Assembly: GCA_007693585.1 (NCBI GenBank)
Contig: REDH01000067.1
Span: 1-64,000, forward strand
From: Deltaproteobacteria bacterium
Lineage (GTDB): Bacteria; Myxococcota_A; Bradymonadia; REDH01
DNA: 64,000 nucleotides
Direction: 5' to 3'
Below are positions 52,741 through 63,633 of the stretch, piece after piece (position 1 is the stretch's first letter; each line of letters opens with the position of its first letter). The notes beneath the pieces are model-generated. The model saw only the letters and a list, made by a program, of their open reading frames with translations. It was not told the DNA's origin and did not search any database. Position numbers and translations under genes: made by a program.

Positions 52741-54582
52741 ATGGTGAAGCGATACGATCCGGCGCGCGAGCTGCCGCGGTACCAGCGGCTGCGCTGGCGT
52801 CTGTTCGCCAGCTATCTCGCGCTGATCCTGCTGACCGCCGGGCCGCCGGTGGTGACGTTTCTGCTGCTCGAGCGCACGGTGGACGAGGCCGTGCTGACGG
52901 AGCTGCGCAAGGTGGCGGATGTGGCCAGCCATGCGCTGGAGCCGCATCTCGGCGATATGGAGCGGCTGGCGCACGAGGTGCAGCGGCTCCGGGAGGAAGC
53001 GGATCTCCGGCTGACCCTCGTGACGGCGGACGGGAGGGTGCGGGTGGACTCGCACGTCGAGGGGCCGGTCGACGCGGTGGAGAACCACGGGACGCGTCCG
53101 GAGGTGATGCAGGCCATGCAGTCCGGCCGAGGGGACGCCATACGCTGGTCGGCGACGGTGCAGGAGCCCTTCGCCTACTCGGCGCGCCGGGTGGAGCTGG
53201 AGGGCGAGGAGGCGGTGCTGCGCGTGGCGCTGCCGTATGCCCGGCTGGCGTCGCGACTGGAGGGGCTGCGGGCCTCGCTCTTCGTGGCCCTCGGGCTGGC
53301 TCTGCTGCTGGGGGGGCTTCTGAGCCTGCTGCTGTCGCGGCGCCTGACGGCGCCGATCGCGGGGCTGCGTCTCGTCGCGGCGGAGCTGGCCCGCGGGAAC
53401 TACGCGGTGCAGGTCCCGGAGGTGCCGATGGGGGAGCTGCGGTCCCTGGCGGAGAGCTTCGAGGAGCTGAAGGTGCAGTTCCGGGACAAGCTTCAGCAGG
53501 TGGAAGAGGACAAGATGCTCCTCATCACCATTCTGGGCGCGATGAGCGAGGGTGTCGTGGTGGTGGACGCCGCGAGTCGCGTGCTGCTGGCCAATCCGCG
53601 GGCGCTCTCCCTGCTCGGGGTCGAGGCGGTGTGGAGCCGGGACGACGTGGAGGGACGACTGCTGCTGGAGATGACGCGCAATCCGGGGATCAACGAGCTG
53701 GTGGAGCGCACCATCCGCACGGGGGCACCCGAGCAGGCGGAGGTGAGCGTCAGCCGGGGCGTGGTGCGCCAGCTCGCAGCGTCGTGTGCACCGTTGCAGG
53801 AGCAGGGGATGAACCGGGGTGCGGTGCTGGCCCTGTATGACCTCACGCAGCTTCGTCAGCTCGAGCGGGTGCGGCAGGACTTCGTGGCGAACGTGTCGCA
53901 CGAGCTCCGCACGCCGATCGCGGCGATCAGTGGCTGGGCGGAGACGCTGACGGCGGAGGACATGGATCTGCCCCCGTTCGTGGCCCGGAACCTCGGTCGA
54001 ATCCACGCCCACGCCGGACGGCTGGCGACGCTCGTGGAGGACCTGCTGGCGCTGGCGCGGGTGGAGGCGATCGGGGTCGAGGACGTGAAGCAGGACGTGC
54101 GGCTGCGGCGGCTGGTCTCCGAGGTGCTCTCCGCGCTGCGGGAGTCGGTGGAGGAGAAGGGGCATCGGGTGACGGTCGCCGTGGAGGACTCGGCCGAGGT
54201 GATCCGCAGCGACGCGAGGGCCATCGAGTACATGGTGCGGAACCTGCTGGAGAACGCGGTCAAGTATACGCCGGCCGGGGGCCGGATCGAGGTTCGGGCG
54301 GCCCTGGAGGAGGACGGGACGTACGTGATGGAGGTGGAGGATGACGGGATGGGCATCGAGTCGCGTCATCTGCCGCGCATCTTCGAGCGCTTCTATCGCA
54401 TCGACAAGGGTCGCAGCCGGGACGTGGGCGGGACCGGGCTCGGGCTTTCGATCGTGAAGCACTATGCGACGGCCCTGGGCGGCACGGTGGAGGTGCGATC
54501 GGAGCTTGGACAGGGTTCGACGTTCACGGTACGGCTGCCGGAGTCGTCTCCGGTGCGCGGAGAGTCCGATCAACCGTCATGA
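52741..54582 (+). CDS. phoR: PhoR-type sensor histidine kinase
   Basis: 613 residues. Two membrane helices (FASYLALILLTAGPPVVTFLLL near 22-43; LFVALGLALLLGGLLSLLL near 180-198) enclose a 135-residue periplasmic sensor; then HAMP, a PAS domain (about 265-370) and HisKA with H387 in FVANVSHELRTP. The ATPase has N box ENAVKYT, DDGMGIE (G1) and GGTGLGLSIVKHY. E. coli PhoR has no large periplasmic part; this longer form is the common one in other phyla. ATG at 52741 after GGGGAG. 143 nt from phoB. Confidence 0.93.
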   Translation: MVKRYDPARELPRYQRLRWRLFASYLALILLTAGPPVVTFLLLERTVDEAVLTELRKVADVASHALEPHLGDMERLAHEVQRLREEADLRLTLVTADGRVRVDSHVEGPVDAVENHGTRPEVMQAMQSGRGDAIRWSATVQEPFAYSARRVELEGEEAVLRVALPYARLASRLEGLRASLFVALGLALLLGGLLSLLLSRRLTAPIAGLRLVAAELARGNYAVQVPEVPMGELRSLAESFEELKVQFRDKLQQVEEDKMLLITILGAMSEGVVVVDAASRVLLANPRALSLLGVEAVWSRDDVEGRLLLEMTRNPGINELVERTIRTGAPEQAEVSVSRGVVRQLAASCAPLQEQGMNRGAVLALYDLTQLRQLERVRQDFVANVSHELRTPIAAISGWAETLTAEDMDLPPFVARNLGRIHAHAGRLATLVEDLLALARVEAIGVEDVKQDVRLRRLVSEVLSALRESVEEKGHRVTVAVEDSAEVIRSDARAIEYMVRNLLENAVKYTPAGGRIEVRAALEEDGTYVMEVEDDGMGIESRHLPRIFERFYRIDKGRSRDVGGTGLGLSIVKHYATALGGTVEVRSELGQGSTFTVRLPESSPVRGESDQPS

Positions 54583-54607
54583 GGCTGTCACAGGGGGCGG
54601 CTAGACT
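54574..54607 (+). promoter_or_regulatory. Pho-box promoter for phoU
   Basis: CCGTCAT (54574-54580), 4 bp, CTGTCAC (54585-54591): 12 of 14 bases match the two 7-bp Pho-box half-sites. After 10 more bases comes TAGACT (54602-54607), a -10-like hexamer at the spacing used by PhoB-dependent promoters, in which the Pho box replaces the -35. The box overlaps the phoR stop codon; the phoU ATG is 34 nt past the -10. Confidence 0.6.
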
Positions 54608-54641
54608 GCACCGTGGTGGGGATTGTGGAGCCTGAGGTCAG

Positions 54642-55340
54642 ATGGCGATCAATGCACATACCGGGTCTCGGTACGCCGACGCGCTGCAGGACCTTCGTCA
54701 GGCGGTCCTGGAAATGGGCGGGCTGTCGGAGGAGGGGCTGGCGACGGCTCTGGAGGCCCTCCACGAGGGAGACGAGTCCCTGGCGGAGCGTTCCCGGACG
54801 ATCGACGTCGAGATCAACCGTCTCGAGCGGGAGATCGGGGAGCAGTGCATTCGGCTCCTCGCGTTGCACCAGCCTGTGGCGAGTGACCTGCGCTTCGTGA
54901 CGATGGCGATGCGCCTGGCGACGGATCTGGAGCGCGTGGGGGATCTGGCGAAGAACGTGGCGCGCCGGGCCGGCCAGCTCAGTCGTCGCGAGCACGTGGT
55001 CCCGGTGTCGACGCTGCCGGCCATGGGCCGTCGGGTGCGGCAGATGATGGCGAGCGCGCTCGACGCATTCGTGGAGCGGGACGTGGATCTGGCCTGGGAC
55101 GTCCTTCGGCGGGACGACGAGGTCGACGGGATGCACTGGGCGCTGCTGGCCGAGCTGGAGCGAGCGATGATGCAGAGCCCGGAGCTGGTGCCGGCGGCGC
55201 TTCGCCTGCTCTTCATCGTGAAGGATCTGGAGCGCGTGGCCGATCATGCCACGAACATCGCCGAGGGCGTGATCTTCCTCGTGCATGGCCGCGATGTTCG
55301 CCATCGTCGCAACGAGGGTTCGGGCCCGGGGGGGGCGTAG
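54642..55340 (+). CDS. phoU: Phosphate-signalling regulator PhoU
   Basis: 232 residues, normal length. Two three-helix-bundle repeats with the metal-binding E/DxxxD motifs (RLATDLERVGDLAKNVARR; LFIVKDLERVADHATNIAEGVIFLVHG). PhoU links the Pst transporter to PhoR and restrains the kinase when phosphate is ample. No pst genes follow here, so the transporter must be elsewhere. ATG at 54642 with GAGG upstream. Confidence 0.95.
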   Translation: MAINAHTGSRYADALQDLRQAVLEMGGLSEEGLATALEALHEGDESLAERSRTIDVEINRLEREIGEQCIRLLALHQPVASDLRFVTMAMRLATDLERVGDLAKNVARRAGQLSRREHVVPVSTLPAMGRRVRQMMASALDAFVERDVDLAWDVLRRDDEVDGMHWALLAELERAMMQSPELVPAALRLLFIVKDLERVADHATNIAEGVIFLVHGRDVRHRRNEGSGPGGA

Positions 55341-55516
55341 CGCTCGCGGGGTGGGCGACGGAAGTCGGGGGCTTGCACACCGGGGATGCAGCGGCTAGCG
55401 TCGCCGGCGCCTCGGGAATGCGGCGCGTCAACCGACGCGTTGGCCCCCACATCGCACCTGGGGTCGTGCGGGCCTGCTGCCCCACGGCCGTCCCCTGACA
55501 AGAGAGAGAGGTCAAT

Positions 55517-57472
55517 ATGCAGAGGCTATCGACAGGCGTCGCCATTCTGGCGCTTCTGGCAGCATCCGTGCTCGTGGCGGGTTGCCAGCGCGGCGAGGTT
55601 CGCGATCGGGCCGAGGCGGTCCAGCCGCAGGAGGCCGCCGCCGAGGAGCTCTTCGACGCCGATGATCGGCTCGGACTTTCGGACGCTGCGCTCAAGGGCA
55701 ACCCCAGCGCCCCGGTCACGATCGTGGAGTTCTCGTCCTACCAGTGCCCGTTCTGCGGGCGCGTCCAGCCGACGCTCAACCAGATCGCCGAGGAGTTCGG
55801 GGATGACGTCCGGTTCATCTTCCTGCACCACCCGCTGCCGAACCAGCAGCAGAGCCGGCCGGCCGCGCGGGCGGCGATCGCCGCGCAGGCCCAGGACAAG
55901 TTCTGGGAGTACAGCGAGCTCATCCTGAACAACCAGCAGTCGCTCAACGAGGCCAACTTCGTTGCCTGGGCCGAGCAGATCGGCCTCGACATGGACCGGT
56001 TCAACGAGGACCGCAACGCGGACTGGACCAACGAGCGCGTGGACGCCGACCTCGCCGTGGCCCAGCGCTTCGGCATCCGGGGGACGCCGAACTTCCTCAT
56101 CAACGGCCGCAGCGTGCGCGGTGCGCAGCCGTTCGACAACTTTGCGTCGGTGATTCGCGAGGAGGTCGAGGCCACCCGCGCCCTGATGGACGACGGCATG
56201 TCGGTCGGCGCGGCCTTCGGCGCTCGGCTGGACGAGAACCTCCGCGAGGGAGGGGCGGAGCCGGAAGCGCAGCAGCGCCCACCCCAGCCCGATCCCGCCC
56301 AGCAGCTTCAGGTGCCGATCGGCGACAGCGCCTCCAAGGGAGGGGCGAACGCCCTCGTGACGATCGTGGAGTTCTCCTCGTACCAGTGCCCGTTCTGCAA
56401 CCGGGTCCGCCCGACCCTCGACGCGCTGCAGGAGCGCTACGGCGATGATCTGCGCATCGTCTTCAAGCACCGCCCGCTCGACTTCCAGCAGCAGTCCGAG
56501 CCCGCCGCGCGCGCCGCCATCGCTGCGCAGAACCAGGGCCAGTTCTGGGAGTATCATGCGCTCCTCTTCGACAACCAGGGCCAGCTCGGCCAGGGTCAGC
56601 CCCTCTTCGAGCGGCTCGCCGAGGAACTCGGCCTCAACATGGACCAGTTCCGCACCGACATGACCTCGGACGCCACGACCGCCCGGCTGCGTGCCGACAC
56701 GCAGCTCGCCGATCGGCTCCAGGCCCGCGGCACGCCCCACTTCTTCATCAACGGCTACCGCCTCGTGGGCGCGCAGCCCGAAGAGGGTTTCCGGACCATC
56801 ATCGACCGCGAGATCGAGGTCGCGCGGGGCCTCGTGAACGAGGGAACCGCCCCCGGCGCCGTCTACGAGACGCTCATGGCCCGCGCCGACACGTCGGTGC
56901 GCATGGTGGGGGGGGACGCCCCGGCCCGGCCCGCCGAGCCCGCTCAGCCCGCGCAGCCGGTGGAGTTCAACACCGAGGGCGCGCCCGCCCGTGGCCCGGC
57001 CGACGCGGCGGTCACCGTGGTCGAGTTCTCCGACTTCAACTGCGGCTTCTGTGGACGACTCTCCACGACGCTCAACGAGGTGATGCCCGACTACGACGAC
57101 CGGGTCCGGTTCGTGTCCATGCAGTTCCCGCTCGGCCGGTGGCCGATCTCGCAGACCGCCGCCGAGGCCGCCCTCGCCGCCAACGCCCAGGGCCAGTTCT
57201 GGGAGTTCAAGAACCTCATCTACGAGAACCAGCGCTCCCTCAACGAGGGCTCCTTCGAGCAGTTCGCCGAGCAACTCGGCCTCAACATGGACCAGTTCCG
57301 CCGGGACATGGAGTCCAACGCCCACGCGAACACGATCACCGCCCACCGTGCCCAGGGACAGCGCGCGGGCGTGCGGGGCACCCCGGCCCTCTTCCTGAAC
57401 GGACGTCAGATCGGGGGCGCCATCCCCGCCGACCAGCTTCGCAGCGCGCTCGACGAGGCGCTGGCGAACTGA
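55517..57472 (+). CDS. Lipoprotein with three tandem DsbA/thioredoxin domains
   Basis: 651 residues. Signal peptide ending LVAGC, lipidated Cys about 23, then a 40-residue linker. Three DsbA-like thioredoxin domains of about 180-200 residues: active sites CPFC (77/80), CPFC (about 291/294) and CGFC (about 509/512), each with a cis-Pro loop (GTPNF, GTPHF, GTPAL) and a FWEY/FWEF helix start. Pro/Ala/Gln linkers join them. Domains 1 and 2 share VTIVEFSSYQCPFC and are the closest pair. Disulfide oxidation or isomerisation in the periplasm is expected; the window encodes many Cys-rich exported proteins that would be clients. GAGAGAGG precedes the ATG. Confidence 0.9.
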   Translation: MQRLSTGVAILALLAASVLVAGCQRGEVRDRAEAVQPQEAAAEELFDADDRLGLSDAALKGNPSAPVTIVEFSSYQCPFCGRVQPTLNQIAEEFGDDVRFIFLHHPLPNQQQSRPAARAAIAAQAQDKFWEYSELILNNQQSLNEANFVAWAEQIGLDMDRFNEDRNADWTNERVDADLAVAQRFGIRGTPNFLINGRSVRGAQPFDNFASVIREEVEATRALMDDGMSVGAAFGARLDENLREGGAEPEAQQRPPQPDPAQQLQVPIGDSASKGGANALVTIVEFSSYQCPFCNRVRPTLDALQERYGDDLRIVFKHRPLDFQQQSEPAARAAIAAQNQGQFWEYHALLFDNQGQLGQGQPLFERLAEELGLNMDQFRTDMTSDATTARLRADTQLADRLQARGTPHFFINGYRLVGAQPEEGFRTIIDREIEVARGLVNEGTAPGAVYETLMARADTSVRMVGGDAPARPAEPAQPAQPVEFNTEGAPARGPADAAVTVVEFSDFNCGFCGRLSTTLNEVMPDYDDRVRFVSMQFPLGRWPISQTAAEAALAANAQGQFWEFKNLIYENQRSLNEGSFEQFAEQLGLNMDQFRRDMESNAHANTITAHRAQGQRAGVRGTPALFLNGRQIGGAIPADQLRSALDEALAN

Positions 57473-57481
57473 GAAGATCCA

Positions 57482-57550
57482 GGGGGAGGACCGGCCTCCC
57501 CCTCCCGGTGTCTGCGCCCCCGTCGGTTCTTCCCGCGGGGGCGTTCGCGT
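57482..57550 (+). terminator. Tandem hairpin terminator after the DsbA-like gene
   Basis: GGGGGAGG/CCTCCCCC (57482-57502, 5-nt loop), then CGCCCCCG (57515-57522) and CGGGGGCG (57536-57543) followed by TTCGCGTT. Two strong stems within 70 nt of the stop codon; the second with a modest T-rich end is the better terminator. Confidence 0.65.
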
Positions 57551-57605
57551 TGTGCAGTCCGCGGTCGATCGCCCGCGGAACCGTGACCGAAAGGAGCAAG
57601 GGCGA

Positions 57606-58448
57606 ATGCATCGACTGTGGCTGATCGAGGAGAACGGGCCGGAGGCTCCGGCCGGAGCGACGGTGATCCGGGTGCGGCGGGAGGCGGACCGCGAGGGAAC
57701 GGTGCGCGGCCTCGAGCGCCAGCTCGCCGATGTCGGGGATCTCGCCGCAGTCGAGGAGATCGTGTGTGCGGGGGGCAGCGCGCTGGTGGGCGAGGTGGTG
57801 GACGCCCTCGACGCGCAGGGGGTCGACGCGGGCGCGCCCGTGTGGCGCTACGCGGGGCCGGAGGCGCCCGACGCACTGTGCGCCTCTCTGGGCCTGCCGA
57901 TGCGGCGGTCCGAGCGTCTGGCCCTGGAGGGAGGGGGGGAGCGGGTGATTCCCCTGGTGCGTGTGGACGCGGCGGCGTGTCCGGGTCCACGGCACGGCTT
58001 CTCCGTGGGGTTCGGGGCGGCGGCCCCGCTGATGGCGGAGGTGGAGCAGGGGGGAATCTCGCTCGTGGGATTCCTGCGGGGGGCTCGGGCAGCGCTGCAG
58101 CCCGCGGAGGACATTCCTGCGCCCGGGGGGCTGATGCTGGACGGCGCGCCCATTGCGGAGGATGCCCGGTTGCTGGTGGTGTCGTCGCTGGGGCTCCCCG
58201 GTGCGGTGGCCCGCTGGCTGGGTCGGGACGAGGGGGGGGAGGGCGCCGTTCGGGCGTGGCTCTCGGAGGTGCGTCTGGGGGAGCTTTCGACGTTGCTCGG
58301 GGGGGCGCCGCTGGAGTCGGTGCGGCTGGGGATGCTGACCGTGGAACGCGCGGGGCGGTTTGCGCTGGACGGCCTGTGGCTGGACGGCGAGGGCCTTCCG
58401 GTGGAGGTTCGTCCGGGGCCGTCCCTGCGCTTTCGGGTGCGGGGCTGA
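57606..58448 (+). CDS. Degenerate diacylglycerol kinase/YegS-like protein
   Basis: 280 residues. ATG at 57606 follows AAAGGAG. The pattern follows the lipid-kinase (DAGK/LCB5) fold: EEIVCAGGSALVGEVVDAL in place of VVxGGDGTxNEVVxxL, DALCASLGLPM in place of the GTxNDxAxxLGIP region, HGFSVGFGAAAPLMAEVEQGG and a final FALDGLWLDGEGLPVEVRPGPSLRFRV. The GGDGT nucleotide motif is lost (GGSAL), so kinase activity is unlikely. Soluble, no signal peptide. Not visibly linked to its neighbours. Family call is by motif order only. Confidence 0.55.
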   Translation: MHRLWLIEENGPEAPAGATVIRVRREADREGTVRGLERQLADVGDLAAVEEIVCAGGSALVGEVVDALDAQGVDAGAPVWRYAGPEAPDALCASLGLPMRRSERLALEGGGERVIPLVRVDAAACPGPRHGFSVGFGAAAPLMAEVEQGGISLVGFLRGARAALQPAEDIPAPGGLMLDGAPIAEDARLLVVSSLGLPGAVARWLGRDEGGEGAVRAWLSEVRLGELSTLLGGAPLESVRLGMLTVERAGRFALDGLWLDGEGLPVEVRPGPSLRFRVRG

Positions 58449-58604
58449 CGGCGGCACGCTGTCGCGGTGCGTCAGACCCCGCGTTTGACGTGACGCCGGC
58501 GCATGCGCACCACCCCGCAGCCGAAGATGGAGCGAGGGTTCTTCCGGGCCGTGGGTGGCCCGGGGTCCCGGTGGCTCGCAGACTGCACGAGTGAGGAGGA
58601 ACGC

Positions 58605-59984
<1,380 letters not shown>

Positions 59985-60001
59985 CCCTCCGTCCGGACAA
60001 C

Positions 60002-61870
60002 ATGGCCGCAGATTCCCCCGAACTTCGTGTGGCCGTCGACACGGGCGGCACGTTCACCGACGTGGTCGCGGTGCAGGGTGCGCGGGTGGCCGTGGCCAAG
60101 GTGCCCTCGACGCCGGACAACCCGGCCCGCGCGGTGGCGCAGGGGATGGCGCGGGTGATCGAGGGTCTCGGTGCGCGGGCGGCGGCGTCGCTGATCCACG
60201 GGACCACGGTGGCCACGAACGCGCTGCTGGAGAACCGGGGGGAGCGTCCGTGGCTGGTGGTGAACCGGGGGTTCGAGGACCTGCTCCTGATCGGGCGTCA
60301 GGCGCGTCCGGACCTGCACGCGCTGCAGCCCGCGCCCCGTCCGGTGCTGGTGCCGCCGGAGCGGGTCGTGGGGGTCGGGGGGCGGGTGACGGCGACCGGG
60401 GCGGAGGTGGAGCCGCTGGATGTGGAGGCGCTCGATGCGGTGCTGGCGGAGCTTCCGGGCGCGCCATGCTCATGGGCGGTCTGCCTGCTGCACGCGTATG
60501 CGAACCCGGACCACGAGCGTCGGGTGGCGGAGCGGATCGCCCGGGTCCGGCCGGGGGACGCGATCAGCCTGTCGTCGGAGGTGCTCCCGGTGTTCCGCGA
60601 GGTGGAGCGCGCCTCCACGACCGTGGCGAACGCCTTTGTCCGGCCGCGGATGGAGCGCTACCTCGGGGAGGTGGAGATGCTGGCGGGGGCGGTGGAGATC
60701 ATGGGGTCGAGCGGGGGGCGGCTGCCGGTGTCGGTGGCACGCGCGCAGCCGGTGCACACGGCGCTGTCGGGTCCGGCCGGAGGGGTGGTGGGTGCGCTGG
60801 GGGTGGCGCGGTCGCACCATCCCGATGGGGTGTTGTCGTTCGACATGGGGGGGACGAGCACGGACGTGGCGCTGTGTCGGGGGGAGCTCCCGGTGCGGCA
60901 CGGGAGCATGATCGGGGACTGGGCGATCCATGTGCCGATGCTGGACATTCACACGGTCGGTGCGGGGGGCGGCTCGATCGCGTGGGTGGATGACGGGGGG
61001 GCGTTGCGGGTCGGGCCCCGGAGTGCCGGAGCGGATCCGGGGCCCGCGTGCTACGGCCGGGGCGAGCTGCCGACGGTGACGGACGCGAACGTGGTGCTGG
61101 GGCGGCTGCCTGCGGACACGCTGCTCGGCGGGGACATCCCGATCGACGCGGATCGCGCGCGGCGTGCGCTGTCGGCGCTCGCGGTGCGGATCGGGGCGAG
61201 CGTGGAGGAGACGGCGATCGGGGTGATCCGGATCGCGGTCGAGACGATGGCGCAGGCGATCCGCCGGATCAGCGTGGAGCGGGGGGAGGATCCGCGACGG
61301 TATCCGCTGTGTGCGCTGGGGGGGGCGGGGGCGCTCCATGCGTGTGCGCTCGCCGACGTGCTGGGGTGCCCGTCGGTGCTGGTGCCGGCCCGTGCGGGGC
61401 TGCTGAGCGCGGTGGGGATGCTGCAGAGCGCGCCGATCGCGGAGCGCTCCCTGACGGTGCTCGGGCGTCCGGAGGCGGAGATCGTCCGGCGGGCGGAGGA
61501 GTTGTCGCGCCTGTGTTCGCGTGCTGCGGGGACATCGGAGGCGCAGGTGGGGCTGGAGCTGCGGTATCGGGGGCAGAGTTTCGAGCTGGAGGTGCCGTTC
61601 GCGGGGGATCCGGGCGAGGCGGCGGCGGCGTTTGCGGAGCGCCATCGGGTCCGGTTCGGGTACGTGCTGGACGCGCCGGTGGAGCCGGTGACGCTGCGGG
61701 TGCGGGCGGAGGGGGAGATGCCGCCGGTGCTGCCGTCGGCTGGCTCGGCGGGAGCGGAGGAGGTGATGGGGCCGCGGGCGGTCGCGGACCTGTCGGCGAC
61801 GTTGTGGGTGGCGGAGGGGTGGCGTGCGCGGCCGCTCGCGGACGGCACGTGGCATCTGGAGCGCTCATGA
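60002..61870 (+). CDS. hyuA: Hydantoinase/oxoprolinase subunit A
   Basis: 622 residues, normal length. Actin-like ATP-binding fold: VDTGGTFTDVV at the start, IHGTTVATNALLE, SGPAGGVVGALGV and FDMGGTSTDVALC. ATP-dependent opening of hydantoin or 5-oxoproline rings together with subunit B. The start ATG at 60002 is 17 nt after gdhA. The HyuB gene overlaps by 4 nt (ATGA), so a stoichiometric complex is expected. Substrate cannot be told from sequence; linkage to glutamate dehydrogenase favours 5-oxoproline. Confidence 0.9.
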   Translation: MAADSPELRVAVDTGGTFTDVVAVQGARVAVAKVPSTPDNPARAVAQGMARVIEGLGARAAASLIHGTTVATNALLENRGERPWLVVNRGFEDLLLIGRQARPDLHALQPAPRPVLVPPERVVGVGGRVTATGAEVEPLDVEALDAVLAELPGAPCSWAVCLLHAYANPDHERRVAERIARVRPGDAISLSSEVLPVFREVERASTTVANAFVRPRMERYLGEVEMLAGAVEIMGSSGGRLPVSVARAQPVHTALSGPAGGVVGALGVARSHHPDGVLSFDMGGTSTDVALCRGELPVRHGSMIGDWAIHVPMLDIHTVGAGGGSIAWVDDGGALRVGPRSAGADPGPACYGRGELPTVTDANVVLGRLPADTLLGGDIPIDADRARRALSALAVRIGASVEETAIGVIRIAVETMAQAIRRISVERGEDPRRYPLCALGGAGALHACALADVLGCPSVLVPARAGLLSAVGMLQSAPIAERSLTVLGRPEAEIVRRAEELSRLCSRAAGTSEAQVGLELRYRGQSFELEVPFAGDPGEAAAAFAERHRVRFGYVLDAPVEPVTLRVRAEGEMPPVLPSAGSAGAEEVMGPRAVADLSATLWVAEGWRARPLADGTWHLERS

Positions 61871-63420
61871 ACGAGGCGATCGAGCTGGAGCTGTTTCGTC
61901 ACCGCTTTGCGGCGGTGGCGGAGGAGATGGGCGAGGTCCTGACGCTCGCGGGGTTCTCGCCGAACATCAAGGAGCGTCGGGATCACAGTTGTGCGGTCTT
62001 CGACGGGCGCGGGGAGATGGTGGCACAGGCGGCGCACATCCCGGTGCATCTGGGGGCGGCGCCGCTGTGCGTGAAGGCGGTGCTCGCGACGTGTCCGCCG
62101 GGGGACGGGGAGACGGTGATCGTCAACGATCCGTTCGCCGGGGGGACGCACCTGCCGGACATCACGCTGGTGACGGGGGTGTCGCTGCCGGGGGAGGGGG
62201 GGGAGCTGTTCCACGTGGCGACGCGGGCGCACCACGCGGACGTGGGCGGGCTGACGCCGGGGTCGCTGCCGCCGTCGCGGCGGATCGAGGACGAGGGATG
62301 GCGCACGGGGCCGGTGGCGCTGACGGAGGAGGTGGTGGCGTCGTTGCTGGCGGAGAGTCGCACGCCGGACGAGCGTCGCGGCGATCTGGCGGCGCAGCGG
62401 GCGGCGAACCGCCTCGGTCGCCAGCGCCTGCAGGAGCTCGCCGCCCGGTACGGGGGGGGGGTGGTCCGGCGGCAGGCGGAAGCGTTGCAGGCGTACACGG
62501 CGCGCCGGGTGGAGGCGTTTCTGGAGGAGCTCGGTGCGGGCGAGGCGCGGGTGGAGGACGTGCTGGACGATGCGCTCGGGGAGGGGCCGCCGGTGCGCAT
62601 TGCGCTGGTGATGCGGGTGGAGGGGGGGCGGGTCGACTTCGACTTCCGGGGATCGGATCCGCAGGTGGAGGGACCGATGAACGCGGTGCGGGCGATCGTG
62701 GAGTCGGCGGTGTTCTACACGCTGCTCTGTCTGGTGGGCGCGGACGTGCCGGCCAACAGCGGGGTGATGCGTCCGGTGACGATCCGCACCGCACCGGGGA
62801 CGGTGGTCGACGCGGTGTATCCGGCGGCGGTGGCGGCGGGCAACGTGGAGACGAGCCAGCGCCTGGTGGACGTGTGTCTGGCGGCGTTCGGGGAGCTGCT
62901 TCCGGCGCGGGTCCCGGCGGCGAGCTGCGGGAGCATGAACAACGTGCTGATCGGGAGCGTCGCGGGGGCATCGCGACCGTTCGTGTACTACGAGACGAAC
63001 GGGGGAGGACACGGGGGCGGGCCTGCGGGTCCGGGGGCGAGCGGGATGCAGGTCCACATGACGAACACGCTGAACACGCCTGTGGAGGCGCTGGAGCACG
63101 CGTTTCCGTTGCGGATCGAGCGCTACGGGCTCGCGCGGGGGACGGGGGGGCGGGGGCGGTACCCGGGCGGGGACGGCCTCGAGCGCGCGTGGCGGTTCCT
63201 GGAACCGGCGGAGCTGACGGTGATCGCCGATCGTCGTCGTCGGGGTCCACCGGGGGCGATGGGGGGCGGGGACGGCACGCCGGGGGAGCAGTGGCTGGAG
63301 GGTGAGGGGGGGGCGCGGATGCCCGTTCCGGGGAAGGGGACGCGCCGGGTGGAGGCGGGAGCGGTCTTCGCGATGCGAACGCCGGGCGGGGGCGGGTGGG
63401 GGAGCGAGGAGGGCGGATAG
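61867..63420 (+). CDS. hyuB: Hydantoinase/oxoprolinase subunit B
   Basis: 517 residues. Family motifs: SPNIKERRDHSCAVFD, VVNDPFAGG-type block (VIVNDPFAGGTHLPDITLV), ATRAHHADVGGLTPGSLPP, YPAAVAAGNVETSQRLVD and YETNGGGHGGGP. Complete for a family of about 520-600 residues. ATG at 61867 overlaps the hyuA stop. The 3' end is exceptionally G-rich (runs of GGGGG), possibly hairpin- or quadruplex-prone. Confidence 0.9.
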   Translation: MNEAIELELFRHRFAAVAEEMGEVLTLAGFSPNIKERRDHSCAVFDGRGEMVAQAAHIPVHLGAAPLCVKAVLATCPPGDGETVIVNDPFAGGTHLPDITLVTGVSLPGEGGELFHVATRAHHADVGGLTPGSLPPSRRIEDEGWRTGPVALTEEVVASLLAESRTPDERRGDLAAQRAANRLGRQRLQELAARYGGGVVRRQAEALQAYTARRVEAFLEELGAGEARVEDVLDDALGEGPPVRIALVMRVEGGRVDFDFRGSDPQVEGPMNAVRAIVESAVFYTLLCLVGADVPANSGVMRPVTIRTAPGTVVDAVYPAAVAAGNVETSQRLVDVCLAAFGELLPARVPAASCGSMNNVLIGSVAGASRPFVYYETNGGGHGGGPAGPGASGMQVHMTNTLNTPVEALEHAFPLRIERYGLARGTGGRGRYPGGDGLERAWRFLEPAELTVIADRRRRGPPGAMGGGDGTPGEQWLEGEGGARMPVPGKGTRRVEAGAVFAMRTPGGGGWGSEEGG

Positions 63421-63633
63421 GGGGCGAGCGGTGCGCGCGGCGGAGCGGAAACGGTCGCGGGCATGGGGGAGCGGTCGCGGTCGTCGGTGCTGTCCTGTCG
63501 GGACGGGGCGTTGACGGTTGTCATGCGTGGGGGGGCGTGATAGCTCCACCCGGCCGAGGGCGGGACGTCCGCGTTGCGTGGTGCAGCGCGGCGGCCCGTC
63601 CGGTCAACGACCCTGCTGCGAGGACAATCGCTC

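Noticed and set aside
61051-63549. Long minus-strand frame opposite hyuA/hyuB.
   Set aside because: Arg/Pro/His-rich antisense translation; the plus strand carries clear HyuA and HyuB motifs.
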